From Candidatus Egaibacter danicus (GTDB taxonomy: Bacteria > Pseudomonadota > Gammaproteobacteria > Burkholderiales > Burkholderiaceae), in NCBI GenBank assembly GCA_011391115.1, contig JAABRC010000115.1:1-6398 (forward strand): DNA of 6,398 bases, read 5' to 3'. Positions 1-6,398 of this stretch are shown one piece after another. Within the stretch, counting starts at the first letter, position 1. Every line of letters starts with the position of its first letter. The notes under the pieces are model-generated. The model saw only the letters and a program-made list of their open reading frames with translations, did no database searches and was not told the DNA's origin. The position numbers and the translations under genes are program-made.

Positions 1-641
1 GTATCACGCTGCTTGGCACTCACGATACCCGCCGTCACGGTGTTTTCCAGACCAAAAGGCGATCCGATTGCCATTACCCACTCACCCACCCTGAGTCGAC
101 TCACGTCACCCACTTTAACGGCAGGAAGTCCCGTTGCTTCGATCTTGACAACAGCCACATCACTGCGCTTGTCCGCACCAATGATCCTGGCCTTGAACTC
201 GCGTTTGTCCGTGAGCGTGACGAGCACTTCGTCGGCACCATCAACCACATGGGCATTGGTCATGACGTAGCCATCAGTCGTCAGGATGAAACCGGAGCCC
301 ACTCCGCGTGGTTGCTGCTCTTCGTCCTGCGGTTGAGCACGGTTATTGGGCTTCGGCGCCTGCTTTGGCAGGTTGGGAATAGGCACGCCAAACCGGCGGA
401 AGAATTCCAGCATTTCTTCATCTGCAGCGCTGCCATTGCCTGTCGCTCTTGACGACACCTTCTCCAGCGTGCGGATATTCACCACAGAAGGGCCGACCTG
501 TTCAACCAAATCGGTGAAATCCGGCAACCCACGGCTCTGGGCAAAAGCGGGCGATGCGGGCACAAAAGCGGCGACAGCCGCCATGACCATCACGCCGGCC
601 GACATGCACGACCGCAACTTCTTCCAATCGACTAAAAACAT
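1..641 (-). CDS. mucD: DegP/MucD-type periplasmic serine protease, N-terminal part (runs off the window)
   Basis: Trypsin-like HtrA-family protease that degrades or refolds damaged proteins in the periplasm; it is the usual last gene of the rpoE-rse cluster in this lineage. About 213 residues are visible. Residues 1-34 form a signal peptide (basic KKLR, then a hydrophobic stretch ending AFA, likely cleaved before Q35). The protease domain begins near residue 40 (VGPSVVNI). The catalytic histidine is H131 in TNAHVV and the aspartate D161 in RSDVAVVKI; VGEWVMAIGSPFGLENTVTAG follows. The catalytic serine motif and the PDZ domains lie beyond base 1. Two ATG codons are adjacent, at 644 and 641. 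I chose 641 because an AAAGG Shine-Dalgarno ends 6 bases before it, against only 3 bases for 644. The gene starts 75 bases after the rseB stop. Family and orientation are sure; mucD versus degP naming is a matter of convention. Confidence 0.93.
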   Translation of the reverse strand, partial: MFLVDWKKLRSCMSAGVMVMAAVAAFVPASPAFAQSRGLPDFTDLVEQVGPSVVNIRTLEKVSSRATGNGSAADEEMLEFFRRFGVPIPNLPKQAPKPNNRAQPQDEEQQPRGVGSGFILTTDGYVMTNAHVVDGADEVLVTLTDKREFKARIIGADKRSDVAVVKIEATGLPAVKVGDVSRLRVGEWVMAIGSPFGLENTVTAGIVSAKQRD

Positions 642-693
642 CATCGACCTTTCATTGAAAAACCAGTCACTCTAAAGTACACGCAACGCCATA

Positions 694-703
694 GACCCGG
701 GTC
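694..703. repeat. 10-bp perfect palindrome in the rseB-mucD gap
   Basis: GACCCGGGTC reads identically on both strands and lies between the rseB stop and the mucD start. It has no loop, so it would make only a weak hairpin in RNA, and no U-run follows, so it is not a terminator. It could be a protein site or chance in GC-rich DNA. The rest of the 75-base gap holds only the mucD ribosome binding site; I found no convincing promoter there. Confidence 0.3.
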
Positions 704-716
704 GCGCTGACATGCG

Positions 717-1808
717 CTAATTGGGGGTGGCTTTCTTCCGCTCAAGCCCTTGGGCAAAGGCAGAGAGCGTCTGGATGGGCGCTTCTCCCACTACAGTGAG
801 CCACCAGTCGCCGATACGCCGGGTAATGGTCCGCGTGGCCCCCAGGGCCATCAAGCCCTCCTGACCATGCTGGCGGCGATCAAACAACTCCACAAAAAGC
901 GAAACCGATGCCAGCCCATCCGAGAATATCCACTGCATCGTGTTGTCGACCGCAGATCCCTCCGGCGCGGCTGCGGGGCGCTTGAAGCAACTCATGGGCT
1001 TGAACCCTGCTACCGGCGTCTTGAGTACCCAGCCTTCAGCCGCCGCTGTGGTCTTGATCATCTCGGGTCTGTCGACCTTGTAGCCTTCTGTGTTGCTCAT
1101 CATCTGATTGAGCTTGTTCATGTTCACCGGGGCATCCAGCTGCAACTCTGAAAAGGCAGACTGCTCCAGCACACGGCCATCAATATCCAGCGTTTGCAGC
1201 TTCACCACCAAACCAGTCTTTTTTTCGCTCCAGACCCGATAGCCATAGCGCAGCTTGTCTTTGGGCTGCAACAACACCATATCGGCATCAAATCCTGCCA
1301 CGCGGTCATGCCCTGCCAGGCGGGCACTGTAAAACTGGGCGATTGACGAGTCAGCTGATTGCAGGAGATTCGGAAACAATCCCAGCGATTCGCGCCGCTC
1401 GGCCACTGCATGCTTGCTTTCAGGCAAAAAGGTGATGACCTGGTCGTCACGCCGAAACGTCGAACGGGGGGGACCGCTCAGAGATTCCACCCTTTCCATC
1501 TGGTTCTGACCATCACAGATATGCCAGATCTTCGCACTGGCCATGCTCGATCCCGACGACACCACAAACGTACCAATATAGGCCCGACGACGAGACGCTT
1601 CATGCATGCGCAGCAGCCATTCATTGATGCCACGGTCCGGCTGGGCCGTATCAACTGAGCCTGCGGCTAAGCCAGGTGCTGGCGGCAGCATAACTGTCTG
1701 CGCAATCACCGCGCAGGAAACTCCAGCAACCGCCATCATTGCCAACGCAACGTCACGCGCGCAGCGCAACCAGCTACCAGTCAATGCAGTGATCTTCATA
1801 AGCCGCAT
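717..1808 (-). CDS. rseB: Sigma-E factor regulatory protein RseB (MucB)
   Basis: Periplasmic sensor that binds the periplasmic part of RseA and shields it from site-1 proteolysis; in the characterised family, lipopolysaccharide intermediates relieve this. The 363-residue product has a signal peptide at about 1-36 (hydrophobic core 20-36, possible cleavage at AQ 36/37). A large LolA-like N-terminal domain spans about 60-225, including NEWLLRMHEA (62-71), YIGTFV (77-82) and YGYRVWSEKKTGL (188-200). A smaller C-terminal domain spans about 255-355, with QWIFSDGLASVSLFVE (292-307) and GDWWLTVVGEAP (333-344). It is somewhat longer than E. coli RseB, mostly at the N-terminus. The ATG at 1808 is preceded by GGGTGGG at good spacing; an in-frame ATG at 1799 is a less well placed alternative. 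The gene begins 16 bases after the rseA stop. The mature part has two cysteines (C98, C274). Confidence 0.93.
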   Translation of the reverse strand: MRLMKITALTGSWLRCARDVALAMMAVAGVSCAVIAQTVMLPPAPGLAAGSVDTAQPDRGINEWLLRMHEASRRRAYIGTFVVSSGSSMASAKIWHICDGQNQMERVESLSGPPRSTFRRDDQVITFLPESKHAVAERRESLGLFPNLLQSADSSIAQFYSARLAGHDRVAGFDADMVLLQPKDKLRYGYRVWSEKKTGLVVKLQTLDIDGRVLEQSAFSELQLDAPVNMNKLNQMMSNTEGYKVDRPEMIKTTAAAEGWVLKTPVAGFKPMSCFKRPAAAPEGSAVDNTMQWIFSDGLASVSLFVELFDRRQHGQEGLMALGATRTITRRIGDWWLTVVGEAPIQTLSAFAQGLERKKATPN

Positions 1809-1824
1809 GTTTTACCCACCCGCC

Positions 1825-2448
1825 CTAGCGGTTGGGCACCTCAAAAGTAGCATTGCGCAGAAACCCGGCCGGCATCTGCAAGGCTGAAGTGCCACCAAAC
1901 TGCTTGTGCGCAGCCAGCAACTCGTCCAGTCGTGGATCACGGATCATGATCTGGGGTTGTTCGGCCGCCACCACGACGGCCGAAGCAGGAGCAGCGGGCG
2001 CGGTGGCCAGACTGATGGGTGGCGCGGTGTTAAGACCACCAATCAAACCCCAGCCCACAAAGGCTACGGCCGAGAGGGACGCAAGGCCAGCCACCAGCTT
2101 CCAACGGAAGCGGGAGGCATTCGCACTATCGGCTTGAGTATCAAATTGACCACTATCCCTCGTATTCATTGCGTCAGAAGCTATTGATTTAATAGCATCA
2201 GCAGATTGAACAACCACATCTTCACTCTTCAACCGAAGCTGCAGACGCTCAACAAAAGCCAAATCATTGTGGCCAGCTGCGTCACCCGAGCGCAACACAT
2301 CGCCTACCAGGTGGTAGGCATGCCAAGTCGCGCGGGCATCGTCGTCCCTGCTGACGGCTTCAACCGCCCGTGCAAACTCCTGCCCGCGCAACTGGCCGTC
2401 AGCCAGCGCAGAGATCGCTTCGCGCGTTTTCAAAGTGTCGTGTGCCAT
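1825..2448 (-). CDS. rseA: Anti-sigma-E factor RseA (MucA)
   Basis: Single-pass inner-membrane protein whose cytoplasmic N-terminal domain sequesters RpoE; regulated proteolysis by DegS- and RseP-type proteases frees the sigma factor in the family. The product has 207 residues. The N-terminal domain (about 8-75) carries the family pattern ISALADGQL (12-20) and ARATWHAYHLVGDVLRSG (38-55). It has no CxxC zinc motif, as expected for the RseA/MucA type. A membrane segment lies at about 117-139 (KLVAGL...FVGWGLIGGL), preceded by RFRWK, which fits an N-in orientation. The periplasmic tail has a low-complexity Ala/Pro/Val linker (141-162), then IMIRDPRLDELLAAHKQFGG (167-186), typical of betaproteobacterial members and a likely RseB-facing part. 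A strong ribosome site (AAAGGTGG, 2462-2455) lies 6 bases before the ATG. The start is 33 bases after the rpoE stop. Confidence 0.93.
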   Translation of the reverse strand: MAHDTLKTREAISALADGQLRGQEFARAVEAVSRDDDARATWHAYHLVGDVLRSGDAAGHNDLAFVERLQLRLKSEDVVVQSADAIKSIASDAMNTRDSGQFDTQADSANASRFRWKLVAGLASLSAVAFVGWGLIGGLNTAPPISLATAPAAPASAVVVAAEQPQIMIRDPRLDELLAAHKQFGGTSALQMPAGFLRNATFEVPNR

Positions 2449-2464
2449 CTCATTCCACCTTTTC

Positions 2465-2483
2465 AGACCTGCTTTTCAGGTCT
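2465..2483 (-). promoter_or_regulatory. Hairpin at the rpoE stop / rseA ribosome binding site
   Basis: On the transcribed (minus) strand AGACCTG-AAAAG-CAGGTCT is a perfect 7-bp stem with a 5-base loop, extendable by one U-G pair. The upstream arm includes the last two bases of the rpoE UAG stop codon; the downstream arm ends 2 bases before the AAAGGTGG ribosome site of rseA. No U-run follows, so it is not an intrinsic terminator. Inference: a ribosome terminating on rpoE would open the stem, so the structure could tune rseA translation or mark an RNA processing point. Confidence 0.5.
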
Positions 2484-3108
2484 ACCAACGTTTCCCTGAC
2501 TGGTTGTCCAGCAGGGGTTTTACTTTTTCTGAAATCGCTTCGCGTGCCCGGAAAATGCGCGAACGCACGGTTCCAATCGGGCAATTCATCACCGTCGAAA
2601 TTTCCTCATAACTCAGGCCTTCGATCTCCCGCAAAGTCACCGCCTGCCGCAAATCAGCGGGCAAAGCATCCATCGCGGCGTTCACAACCGCCGCAATCTC
2701 CTTGGCTGCCAGCACCGATTCCGGCGTTTCATCTGACGTTGGTTCGTTTCCATGCCAGGAAGTTTCATCGTCATCGTCTCCGGAACGTAAAGCCCCTTCT
2801 GACACGGTCGGATCGCGCTTGAGTTCTAGCAGCGCCTTTTTGGCCGTGTTGACGGCAATCCGGTAGAGCCAGGTGTAAAACTGGGCATCACCACGGAACT
2901 GGTGCAGGGCCCGGTAGGCCCGGATAAAGGTTTCCTGGGCGATGTCCTCCACCAGATCGACATCGCGCACCATACGCCCGATCAGTCGCTGGATCCGGCG
3001 CTGGTATTTGATCACCAGCAACTCGAACGCCCGTTGATCACCCGCAACCGTGCGCTCGACCAGCATCAAGTCGCTATCGGTGGCAACGGGGGGTTGCGCG
3101 CCGGTCAT
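2482..3108 (-). CDS. rpoE: Extracytoplasmic-stress RNA polymerase sigma factor RpoE (sigma-E, AlgU/SigE)
   Basis: Group IV (ECF) sigma factor that directs RNA polymerase to envelope stress promoters; held inactive by RseA, encoded next. The product has 208 residues. Region 2 (about 25-95) contains AFELLVIKYQRRI (28-40), the core-binding and -10 recognition stretch DLVEDIAQETFIRAYRAL (51-68) and FYTWLYRIAVNTAKKAL (77-93). An acidic linker with DDDDE (111-115) follows. Region 4 (about 140-195) contains LPADLRQAVTLREIEGLSYE (149-168) and a helix-turn-helix ending IGTVRSRIFRARE (178-190) that reads the -35 element. I chose the ATG at 3108 because it overlaps the stop of the preceding gene as ATGA and gives the usual family N-terminus; a frame extension upstream to 3189 uses no ATG and lies within the preceding gene. 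No strong Shine-Dalgarno precedes it, which fits translational coupling. Confidence 0.96.
   Translation of the reverse strand: MTGAQPPVATDSDLMLVERTVAGDQRAFELLVIKYQRRIQRLIGRMVRDVDLVEDIAQETFIRAYRALHQFRGDAQFYTWLYRIAVNTAKKALLELKRDPTVSEGALRSGDDDDETSWHGNEPTSDETPESVLAAKEIAAVVNAAMDALPADLRQAVTLREIEGLSYEEISTVMNCPIGTVRSRIFRAREAISEKVKPLLDNQSGKRW
3105..3108 (-). promoter_or_regulatory. ATGA stop/start overlap coupling the membrane protein gene to rpoE
   Basis: The ATG of rpoE (3108-3106) and the TGA of the preceding gene (3107-3105) share two bases. The 25 bases upstream lack a good Shine-Dalgarno sequence. Such overlaps commonly allow the terminating ribosome to re-initiate, so rpoE translation probably depends partly on translation of the small membrane protein. 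The overlap is seen directly; the coupling is inferred. Confidence 0.7.
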
Positions 3109-3566
3109 GACAGACCAGCGCCCACAGCCAAGGCTGCCCTGCCTTTTGCTCGTGGGTAGGCATAAACGGCCCGTCGAAGGGGCATCCACTGCACGCGGTT
3201 GGTTAGTCGTTCAAGTAACAGCCAGCGTGGTTCAACCCCGTCACCCGAATACTTCAACAACAGAAGTTTTTGAAAATCCAGATGGACAGCCAGCGTGCCG
3301 GATACAACGGAATCAGCGTCCGCCCAGATCCAGGTCGTCAGATCCCAGCGCAATTCGCCCGTTGGCGTGTACCACCAAGTCCGAAGCGCGGCAGTACCGG
3401 CCAACACAAGCACAGTGAATGTCAAACTTTGACGCCAGCCCGTCACGTGTGCGCCATACAGCCAAAGCAGACAGACAAACAGACCTGTCAGCCAGAGGCC
3501 AGCGATGACATACAAATGAATACGGGAGCGGCGAACCGGATAGCTGACCGCAGGGGCGCTATACAC
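3105..3566 (-). CDS. Small two-helix inner-membrane protein, possibly YgfX/CptA-like, unknown function
   Basis: No confident function. Starting from GTG at 3566 the product has 153 residues: a short N-tail (MYSAPAVSYPVRRSR), two hydrophobic helices at about 18-38 and 47-64, a basic/aromatic junction (LRTWWY, 61-66), then a roughly 85-residue soluble part with GELRWDLTTWIW (70-81), SGTLAVHLDFQKLLLLKY (89-106), PRWLLLER (113-120) and WMPLRRAVYAYPR (127-139). Two close helices, then a beta-rich domain with G-x-LRW-x(n)-W, RW-x-LLxR and W-x-x-LRRAV, is the layout I recall for YgfX (CptA), in E. coli the partner of SdhE; this is from memory and tentative. No sdhE-like gene is in the window. The start is uncertain: no Shine-Dalgarno is well placed, and the frame stays open upstream into fabF from a TTG at 3635. 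The gene follows fabF by 22 bases and overlaps rpoE. Open frame, membrane pattern and tight context make it a real gene. Confidence 0.8.
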   Translation of the reverse strand: MYSAPAVSYPVRRSRIHLYVIAGLWLTGLFVCLLWLYGAHVTGWRQSLTFTVLVLAGTAALRTWWYTPTGELRWDLTTWIWADADSVVSGTLAVHLDFQKLLLLKYSGDGVEPRWLLLERLTNRVQWMPLRRAVYAYPRAKGRAALAVGAGLS

Positions 3567-3568
3567 GG

Positions 3569-3578
3569 TCGGGCCCGA
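3569..3578. repeat. 10-bp perfect palindrome between fabF and the membrane protein gene
   Basis: TCGGGCCCGA is self-complementary and fills nearly half of the 22-base gap, ending 2 bases before the proposed GTG start, where a ribosome site would normally be. It may hinder initiation there, or be chance in GC-rich DNA. It is not a terminator. Confidence 0.3.
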
Positions 3579-3588
3579 TACAACGGCC

Positions 3589-4833
3589 TCAGACCCGCTT
3601 GAAAACGAGTGTGCCGTTTGTCCCGCCAAAACCAAAATTATTCTTTACTGCCACATCAATCTTCATGTCACGTGCCGTATTGGCACAATAGTCCAGATCA
3701 CACTCGGGATCCTGATTGAAGATGTTGATGGTCGGCGGGCTTTTCTGATGATGGAGCGCCAGCACCGTGAACACCGACTCGATACCACCCGCGCCACCCA
3801 GCAAATGGCCCGTCATGGATTTGGTGGAATTAACCACGAGTTTCTTTGCGTGATCGCCAAACGCGGCCTTGATGGCGTTGGTTTCGTTGATATCGCCCAA
3901 CGGCGTCGACGTACCATGAGCACTAACGTATTGAACGTCGCCAGCATTGACACCCGCGTTAAGAAGCGCCATTTGCATGGAACGACGCGGGCCGTCGACG
4001 CTGGGAGTGGTCATGTGGTAAGCGTCGCCACTCATGCCAAAGCCGGTTAACTCGGCATAGATTTTGGCACCGCGCGCCTTGGCGTGTTCGTACTCTTCGA
4101 GCACCATCACACCCGCACCTTCGCCCAGCACAAAGCCATCGCGATCCTTGTCCCAAGGACGTGAGGCCGTCTTGGGATCATCATTTCGCGTGCTCAGGGC
4201 ACGGGCAGCAGCGAAGCCGCCGACACCCAACGGCGACACAGTGGACTCCGAGCCGCCTGCCACCATGACATCGCAGTCACCATACTCAATCATTCGCGCC
4301 GACAGGCCAATGGCATGCAAACCGGTAGTACAGGCCGTGACCACCGCCACGTTAGGTCCCTTAAACCCGAACTTGATGGAGACGTGGCCCGAAATCATGT
4401 TGATGATTGAAGCTGGCACAAAAAATGGCGACACGCGACGTGGGCCGCGGCTAACCAGTTCGTCCCGGGTTTGCTCAATCATGGGCAAACCACCGATACC
4501 CGAGCCAATATTGCACCCGATGCGTGTGGCTTCTTCCTCACCCAAGGCGTCCCCGACCGGCAAACCGGCATCAGCAACGGCCTGGCAGGCTGCCGCCAGC
4601 CCGAGATGGATGAAGCGGTCCATGTGGCGCGCTTCCTTCTCGGGAATGTAGTCCGTTATATTGAATCCCTTGACCTCTCCAGCAAATTTGCAGGCATAGG
4701 CGCCGGCATCAAAGCTGGTGATGAGATCAATGCCGGACTGCCCGGCCAGCAAATGGGCCCACGAATCAGCCACCGTGTTACCCACGGGGCTGATGCAACC
4801 CAATCCTGTTACGACTACACGACGACGGGACAT
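3589..4833 (-). CDS. fabF: 3-oxoacyl-[acyl-carrier-protein] synthase II (beta-ketoacyl-ACP synthase II)
   Basis: Condensing enzyme of type II fatty acid synthesis: it takes an acyl chain from ACP and extends it by two carbons from malonyl-ACP, releasing CO2, in the cytoplasm. The 414-residue product is full length for the family. It starts [16 protein letters not shown] (4-19). The catalytic triad is visible: nucleophile C168 in [14 protein letters not shown]306 in [12 protein letters not shown] and H343 in [13 protein letters not shown], with the conserved lysine K338. [10 protein letters not shown] leads into the active-site helix, and FGFGGTNG (400-407) forms the C-terminal gating loop. 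The order C-H-H marks a KAS I/II enzyme and excludes FabH; location after acpP and overall length favour FabF over FabB. The ATG at 4833 lies 15 bases after the acpP stop, with only a weak ribosome site, suggesting coupling to acpP translation. Confidence 0.97.
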   Translation of the reverse strand: MSRRRVVVTGLGCISPVGNTVADSWAHLLAGQSGIDLITSFDAGAYACKFAGEVKGFNITDYIPEKEARHMDRFIHLGLAAACQAVADAGLPVGDALGEEEATRIGCNIGSGIGGLPMIEQTRDELVSRGPRRVSPFFVPASIINMISGHVSIKFGFKGPNVAVVTACTTGLHAIGLSARMIEYGDCDVMVAGGSESTVSPLGVGGFAAARALSTRNDDPKTASRPWDKDRDGFVLGEGAGVMVLEEYEHAKARGAKIYAELTGFGMSGDAYHMTTPSVDGPRRSMQMALLNAGVNAGDVQYVSAHGTSTPLGDINETNAIKAAFGDHAKKLVVNSTKSMTGHLLGGAGGIESVFTVLALHHQKSPPTINIFNQDPECDLDYCANTARDMKIDVAVKNNFGFGGTNGTLVFKRV

Positions 4834-4848
4834 ACGCTGAAGGCCCGA

Positions 4849-5151
<303 letters not shown>

Positions 5152-5184
5152 CACCAACCGCTGGACGGACAAACCAGCTTGAAC

Positions 5185-5931
5185 TTACATATACATACCG
5201 CCATTGACGTGCAACTCCTGCCCCGTCACATAACTGGCTTGTGGTGACGCCAGATAGGCCACTGCGTGCGCAATATCTGATGGCTTGCCCAGATGGCCCA
5301 ATGGAATTTGGCCCAACAGGGCTTTTTGCTGCTCTTCCTGCAAACTGGCAGTCATGTCGGTTTCGATAAAACCCGGGGCCACGCAGTTGACCGTCACGTT
5401 GCGCGAACCCAGTTCGCGGGCCAGCGCGCGGGTCATTCCGGCCACACCGGCCTTGGCGGCCGCGTAGTTGGCCTGCCCCGGGTTGCCGGATGCGCCTACC
5501 ACCGAGGTGATGCTGATGATGCGGCCATAACGCTGCTTCATCATCGTGCGCATCACGGCGCGGCTCATGCGGAACACAGCTTTCAAATTGGTATCGAGCA
5601 CAGCGTCCCAGTCGTCATCTTTCATGCGCATGGCGAGGTTGTCGCGGGTGATGCCGGCGTTGTTCACCAGCACCTGCAGGCCGCCGTGCTCCTTGACGAT
5701 GGCGTCAATCAGCGCTTCGGCAGCGGCAGCATCGTTCACATTGAGGTTTTTGCCGCTGCAGCCGGGAAAACTGGCCAGTACAGCGCTGATTTTCGCAGCG
5801 CCGTCATCCGTGGTGGCAGTGCCGATCACCTTCAAGCCTTTTTTAGCCAGCTCCAGTGCAATGGCGGCACCAATGCCCCGGGAAGCGCCCGTTACCAGAG
5901 CCACCTGACCTTCAAATTTCACGTCAGACAT
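5185..5931 (-). CDS. fabG: 3-oxoacyl-[acyl-carrier-protein] reductase
   Basis: NADPH-dependent short-chain dehydrogenase that reduces 3-oxoacyl-ACP to (R)-3-hydroxyacyl-ACP, the first reduction of each elongation cycle. The product has 248 residues, normal for FabG. The Rossmann cofactor motif is TGASRGIG (14-21); NNAG (90-93) follows, and the catalytic residues are N115, S143 (SITSVVG), Y156 and K160 (YAAAKAG). VNCVAPGFIETDM (181-193) and the C-terminal YVTGQELHVNGGMYM are typical of FabG rather than other short-chain dehydrogenases. I chose the ATG at 5931: the product then begins MSDVKFEGQVALVTG, and GGGGG lies 6 bases upstream; an in-frame TTG at 5937 is unlikely. It follows fabD by 81 bases and precedes acpP by 96, the usual fabD-fabG-acpP-fabF order. 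Confidence 0.97.
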   Translation of the reverse strand: MSDVKFEGQVALVTGASRGIGAAIALELAKKGLKVIGTATTDDGAAKISAVLASFPGCSGKNLNVNDAAAAEALIDAIVKEHGGLQVLVNNAGITRDNLAMRMKDDDWDAVLDTNLKAVFRMSRAVMRTMMKQRYGRIISITSVVGASGNPGQANYAAAKAGVAGMTRALARELGSRNVTVNCVAPGFIETDMTASLQEEQQKALLGQIPLGHLGKPSDIAHAVAYLASPQASYVTGQELHVNGGMYM

Positions 5932-5970
5932 GAACAACCCCCACGTTTGCTACTTCGTATGCTGCACTGC

Positions 5971-6012
5971 CCCCCATGGGGGCCTTCGCGCCTTGGGACG
6001 GCCCGGCGGCGC
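5971..6012. repeat. GC-rich palindromic element in the fabD-fabG gap
   Basis: It begins with the perfect 12-bp palindrome CCCCCATGGGGG (5971-5982). A second inverted pair, GCGCC (5988-5992) with GGCGC (6008-6012), encloses a C/G-rich stretch and abuts the fabD stop codon. Together they fill half of the 81-base gap. From memory, very similar intergenic blocks (a run of C, a short centre, a run of G, then a CTTCGC..TTGGGACGGCCCGGCGG-like tail) recur in Comamonadaceae genomes, so this may be one copy of a dispersed family. The palindromes are seen; membership of a family is inferred. No U-run follows, so it is not an intrinsic terminator. Confidence 0.45.
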
Positions 6013-6398
6013 TCATGCCAGCAATCCTTTCACGTCAGCCAGACTGGCCGGGTCAAACAGGGGCGCTCCGGTCATCTCGGCATCAATGCGCTTGACCATG
6101 CCCGCCAATACCTTGCCGGGACCGCACTCCACCAGGGTGGTCAATCCGTGCGCCTTGATGGCCTGCACACACTCCACCCAGCGAACCGGGCCAAATGCCT
6201 GGCGATACAGCGCGTCGCGAATCCGGTCGGCGTCCACCTCCACAGCCACGTCAATATTGTTGATCAGCGCCATTTGCGGCGAACCGAATTCGACAGATTC
6301 CAGTTGCTCGCGCAACTTTTCCGCGGCGGGTTTCATCAGGCTGGAGTGAAATGGCGCTGACACAGGCAACGGCAAGGCGCGCTTGGCGCCATTGGCTT
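6013..6398 (-). CDS. fabD: Malonyl-CoA:ACP transacylase, C-terminal part (start lies beyond the window)
   Basis: Transfers malonyl from coenzyme A to acyl carrier protein, supplying the extender unit for FabF and other condensing enzymes. Only about the last 127 residues are present; the frame is open to base 6398, so the gene continues beyond the window and the GQSLGE-type serine motif is not visible. Seen here are LPLPVSAPFHSSLMKPAAEK, whose histidine (residue 17 of the visible part) is the catalytic base of the family, then INNIDV, RDALYRQAFGPVRW, the conserved GPGKVLAGMVKRI near the C-terminus, and an end at TGA. Alignment by eye with E. coli FabD is close across this whole segment. It lies upstream of fabG with an 81-base gap that carries a GC-rich palindromic element. 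Confidence 0.95.
   Translation of the reverse strand, partial: ANGAKRALPLPVSAPFHSSLMKPAAEKLREQLESVEFGSPQMALINNIDVAVEVDADRIRDALYRQAFGPVRWVECVQAIKAHGLTTLVECGPGKVLAGMVKRIDAEMTGAPLFDPASLADVKGLLA

Noticed and set aside
645..690. Sigma-E-like promoter before mucD, using GTACTT as -35
   Set aside because: The matching -10 position reads TCAATG, a poor match, and transcription would start practically at the ribosome site.
1690..1808. Lipoprotein signal in RseB because of C32 near the hydrophobic core
   Set aside because: The residues before C32 (AGVS) do not form a lipobox, and hydrophobic sequence continues after the cysteine.
2465..2483. Intrinsic terminator between rpoE and rseA
   Set aside because: The stem is followed by GAAAAGG on the transcript, not a U-run, and rseA is expected to be co-transcribed.
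2797..2827. Sigma-E-like promoter inside rpoE, AGAACTC (2827-2821) and GTCAGAA (2803-2797) on the minus strand
   Set aside because: The spacing of 17 bases is longer than the usual 15-16 for these element boundaries, both elements have mismatches, and it lies within coding sequence.
3109..3189. Extended rpoE N-terminus starting near 3189
   Set aside because: It would add 27 residues unlike sigma-E N-termini, lies inside the preceding gene, and the ATG at 3108 fits both the family and the ATGA overlap.
3567..3635. Longer form of the membrane protein starting at TTG 3635 inside fabF
   Set aside because: TTG is a rare start, no ribosome site supports it, and the extra residues come from the conserved fabF C-terminus read in another frame.
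5293..6360. Long open frame on the plus strand (about 355 codons) antisense to fabG and fabD
   Set aside because: It is opposite two well-recognised genes, resembles no family I know, and long antisense frames are expected from the codon bias of GC-rich genes.

Overview
The window reads as a stretch of chromosome from a betaproteobacterium of the order Burkholderiales, most likely the family Comamonadaceae. This rests on gene order and on recall of protein wording, not on a search. DNA is moderately GC-rich. Every gene I accept lies on the minus strand, so transcription runs from high to low coordinates. I see no RNA gene, insertion sequence, CRISPR array or phage signal.

In transcription order there are two functional blocks. 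The first is type II fatty acid synthesis: the C-terminal part of fabD (malonyl-CoA:ACP transacylase, 6398-6013), fabG (3-oxoacyl-ACP reductase, 5931-5185), acpP (acyl carrier protein, 5088-4849) and fabF (3-oxoacyl-ACP synthase II, 4833-3589). The second is the sigma-E envelope stress module: rpoE (3108-2482), its membrane anti-sigma factor rseA (2448-1825), the periplasmic sensor rseB (1808-717) and the N-terminal part of a DegP/MucD periplasmic protease (641-1). Between the blocks sits a small two-helix membrane protein (3566-3105), which I tentatively place in the YgfX/CptA family. Its stop codon overlaps the rpoE start codon as ATGA.

FabD loads malonyl groups on AcpP, FabF condenses them with the growing acyl chain, and FabG reduces the 3-keto product. 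RseA holds RpoE inactive at the inner membrane, RseB protects RseA from proteolysis, and misfolded envelope proteins or lipid defects release RpoE. The MucD-type protease then removes damaged periplasmic proteins. Intergenic gaps are 15-96 bases (one overlap) and no intrinsic terminator is visible, so long read-through transcripts are likely. A possible separate promoter lies before acpP.

The enzymes and regulators look intact and ordinary. The less explained parts are the uncharacterised membrane protein coupled to rpoE, a hairpin spanning the rpoE stop codon next to the rseA ribosome binding site, and GC-rich palindromes in several gaps, including one in the fabD-fabG gap that resembles a dispersed intergenic repeat. 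No stretch over 300 bases lacks a gene.
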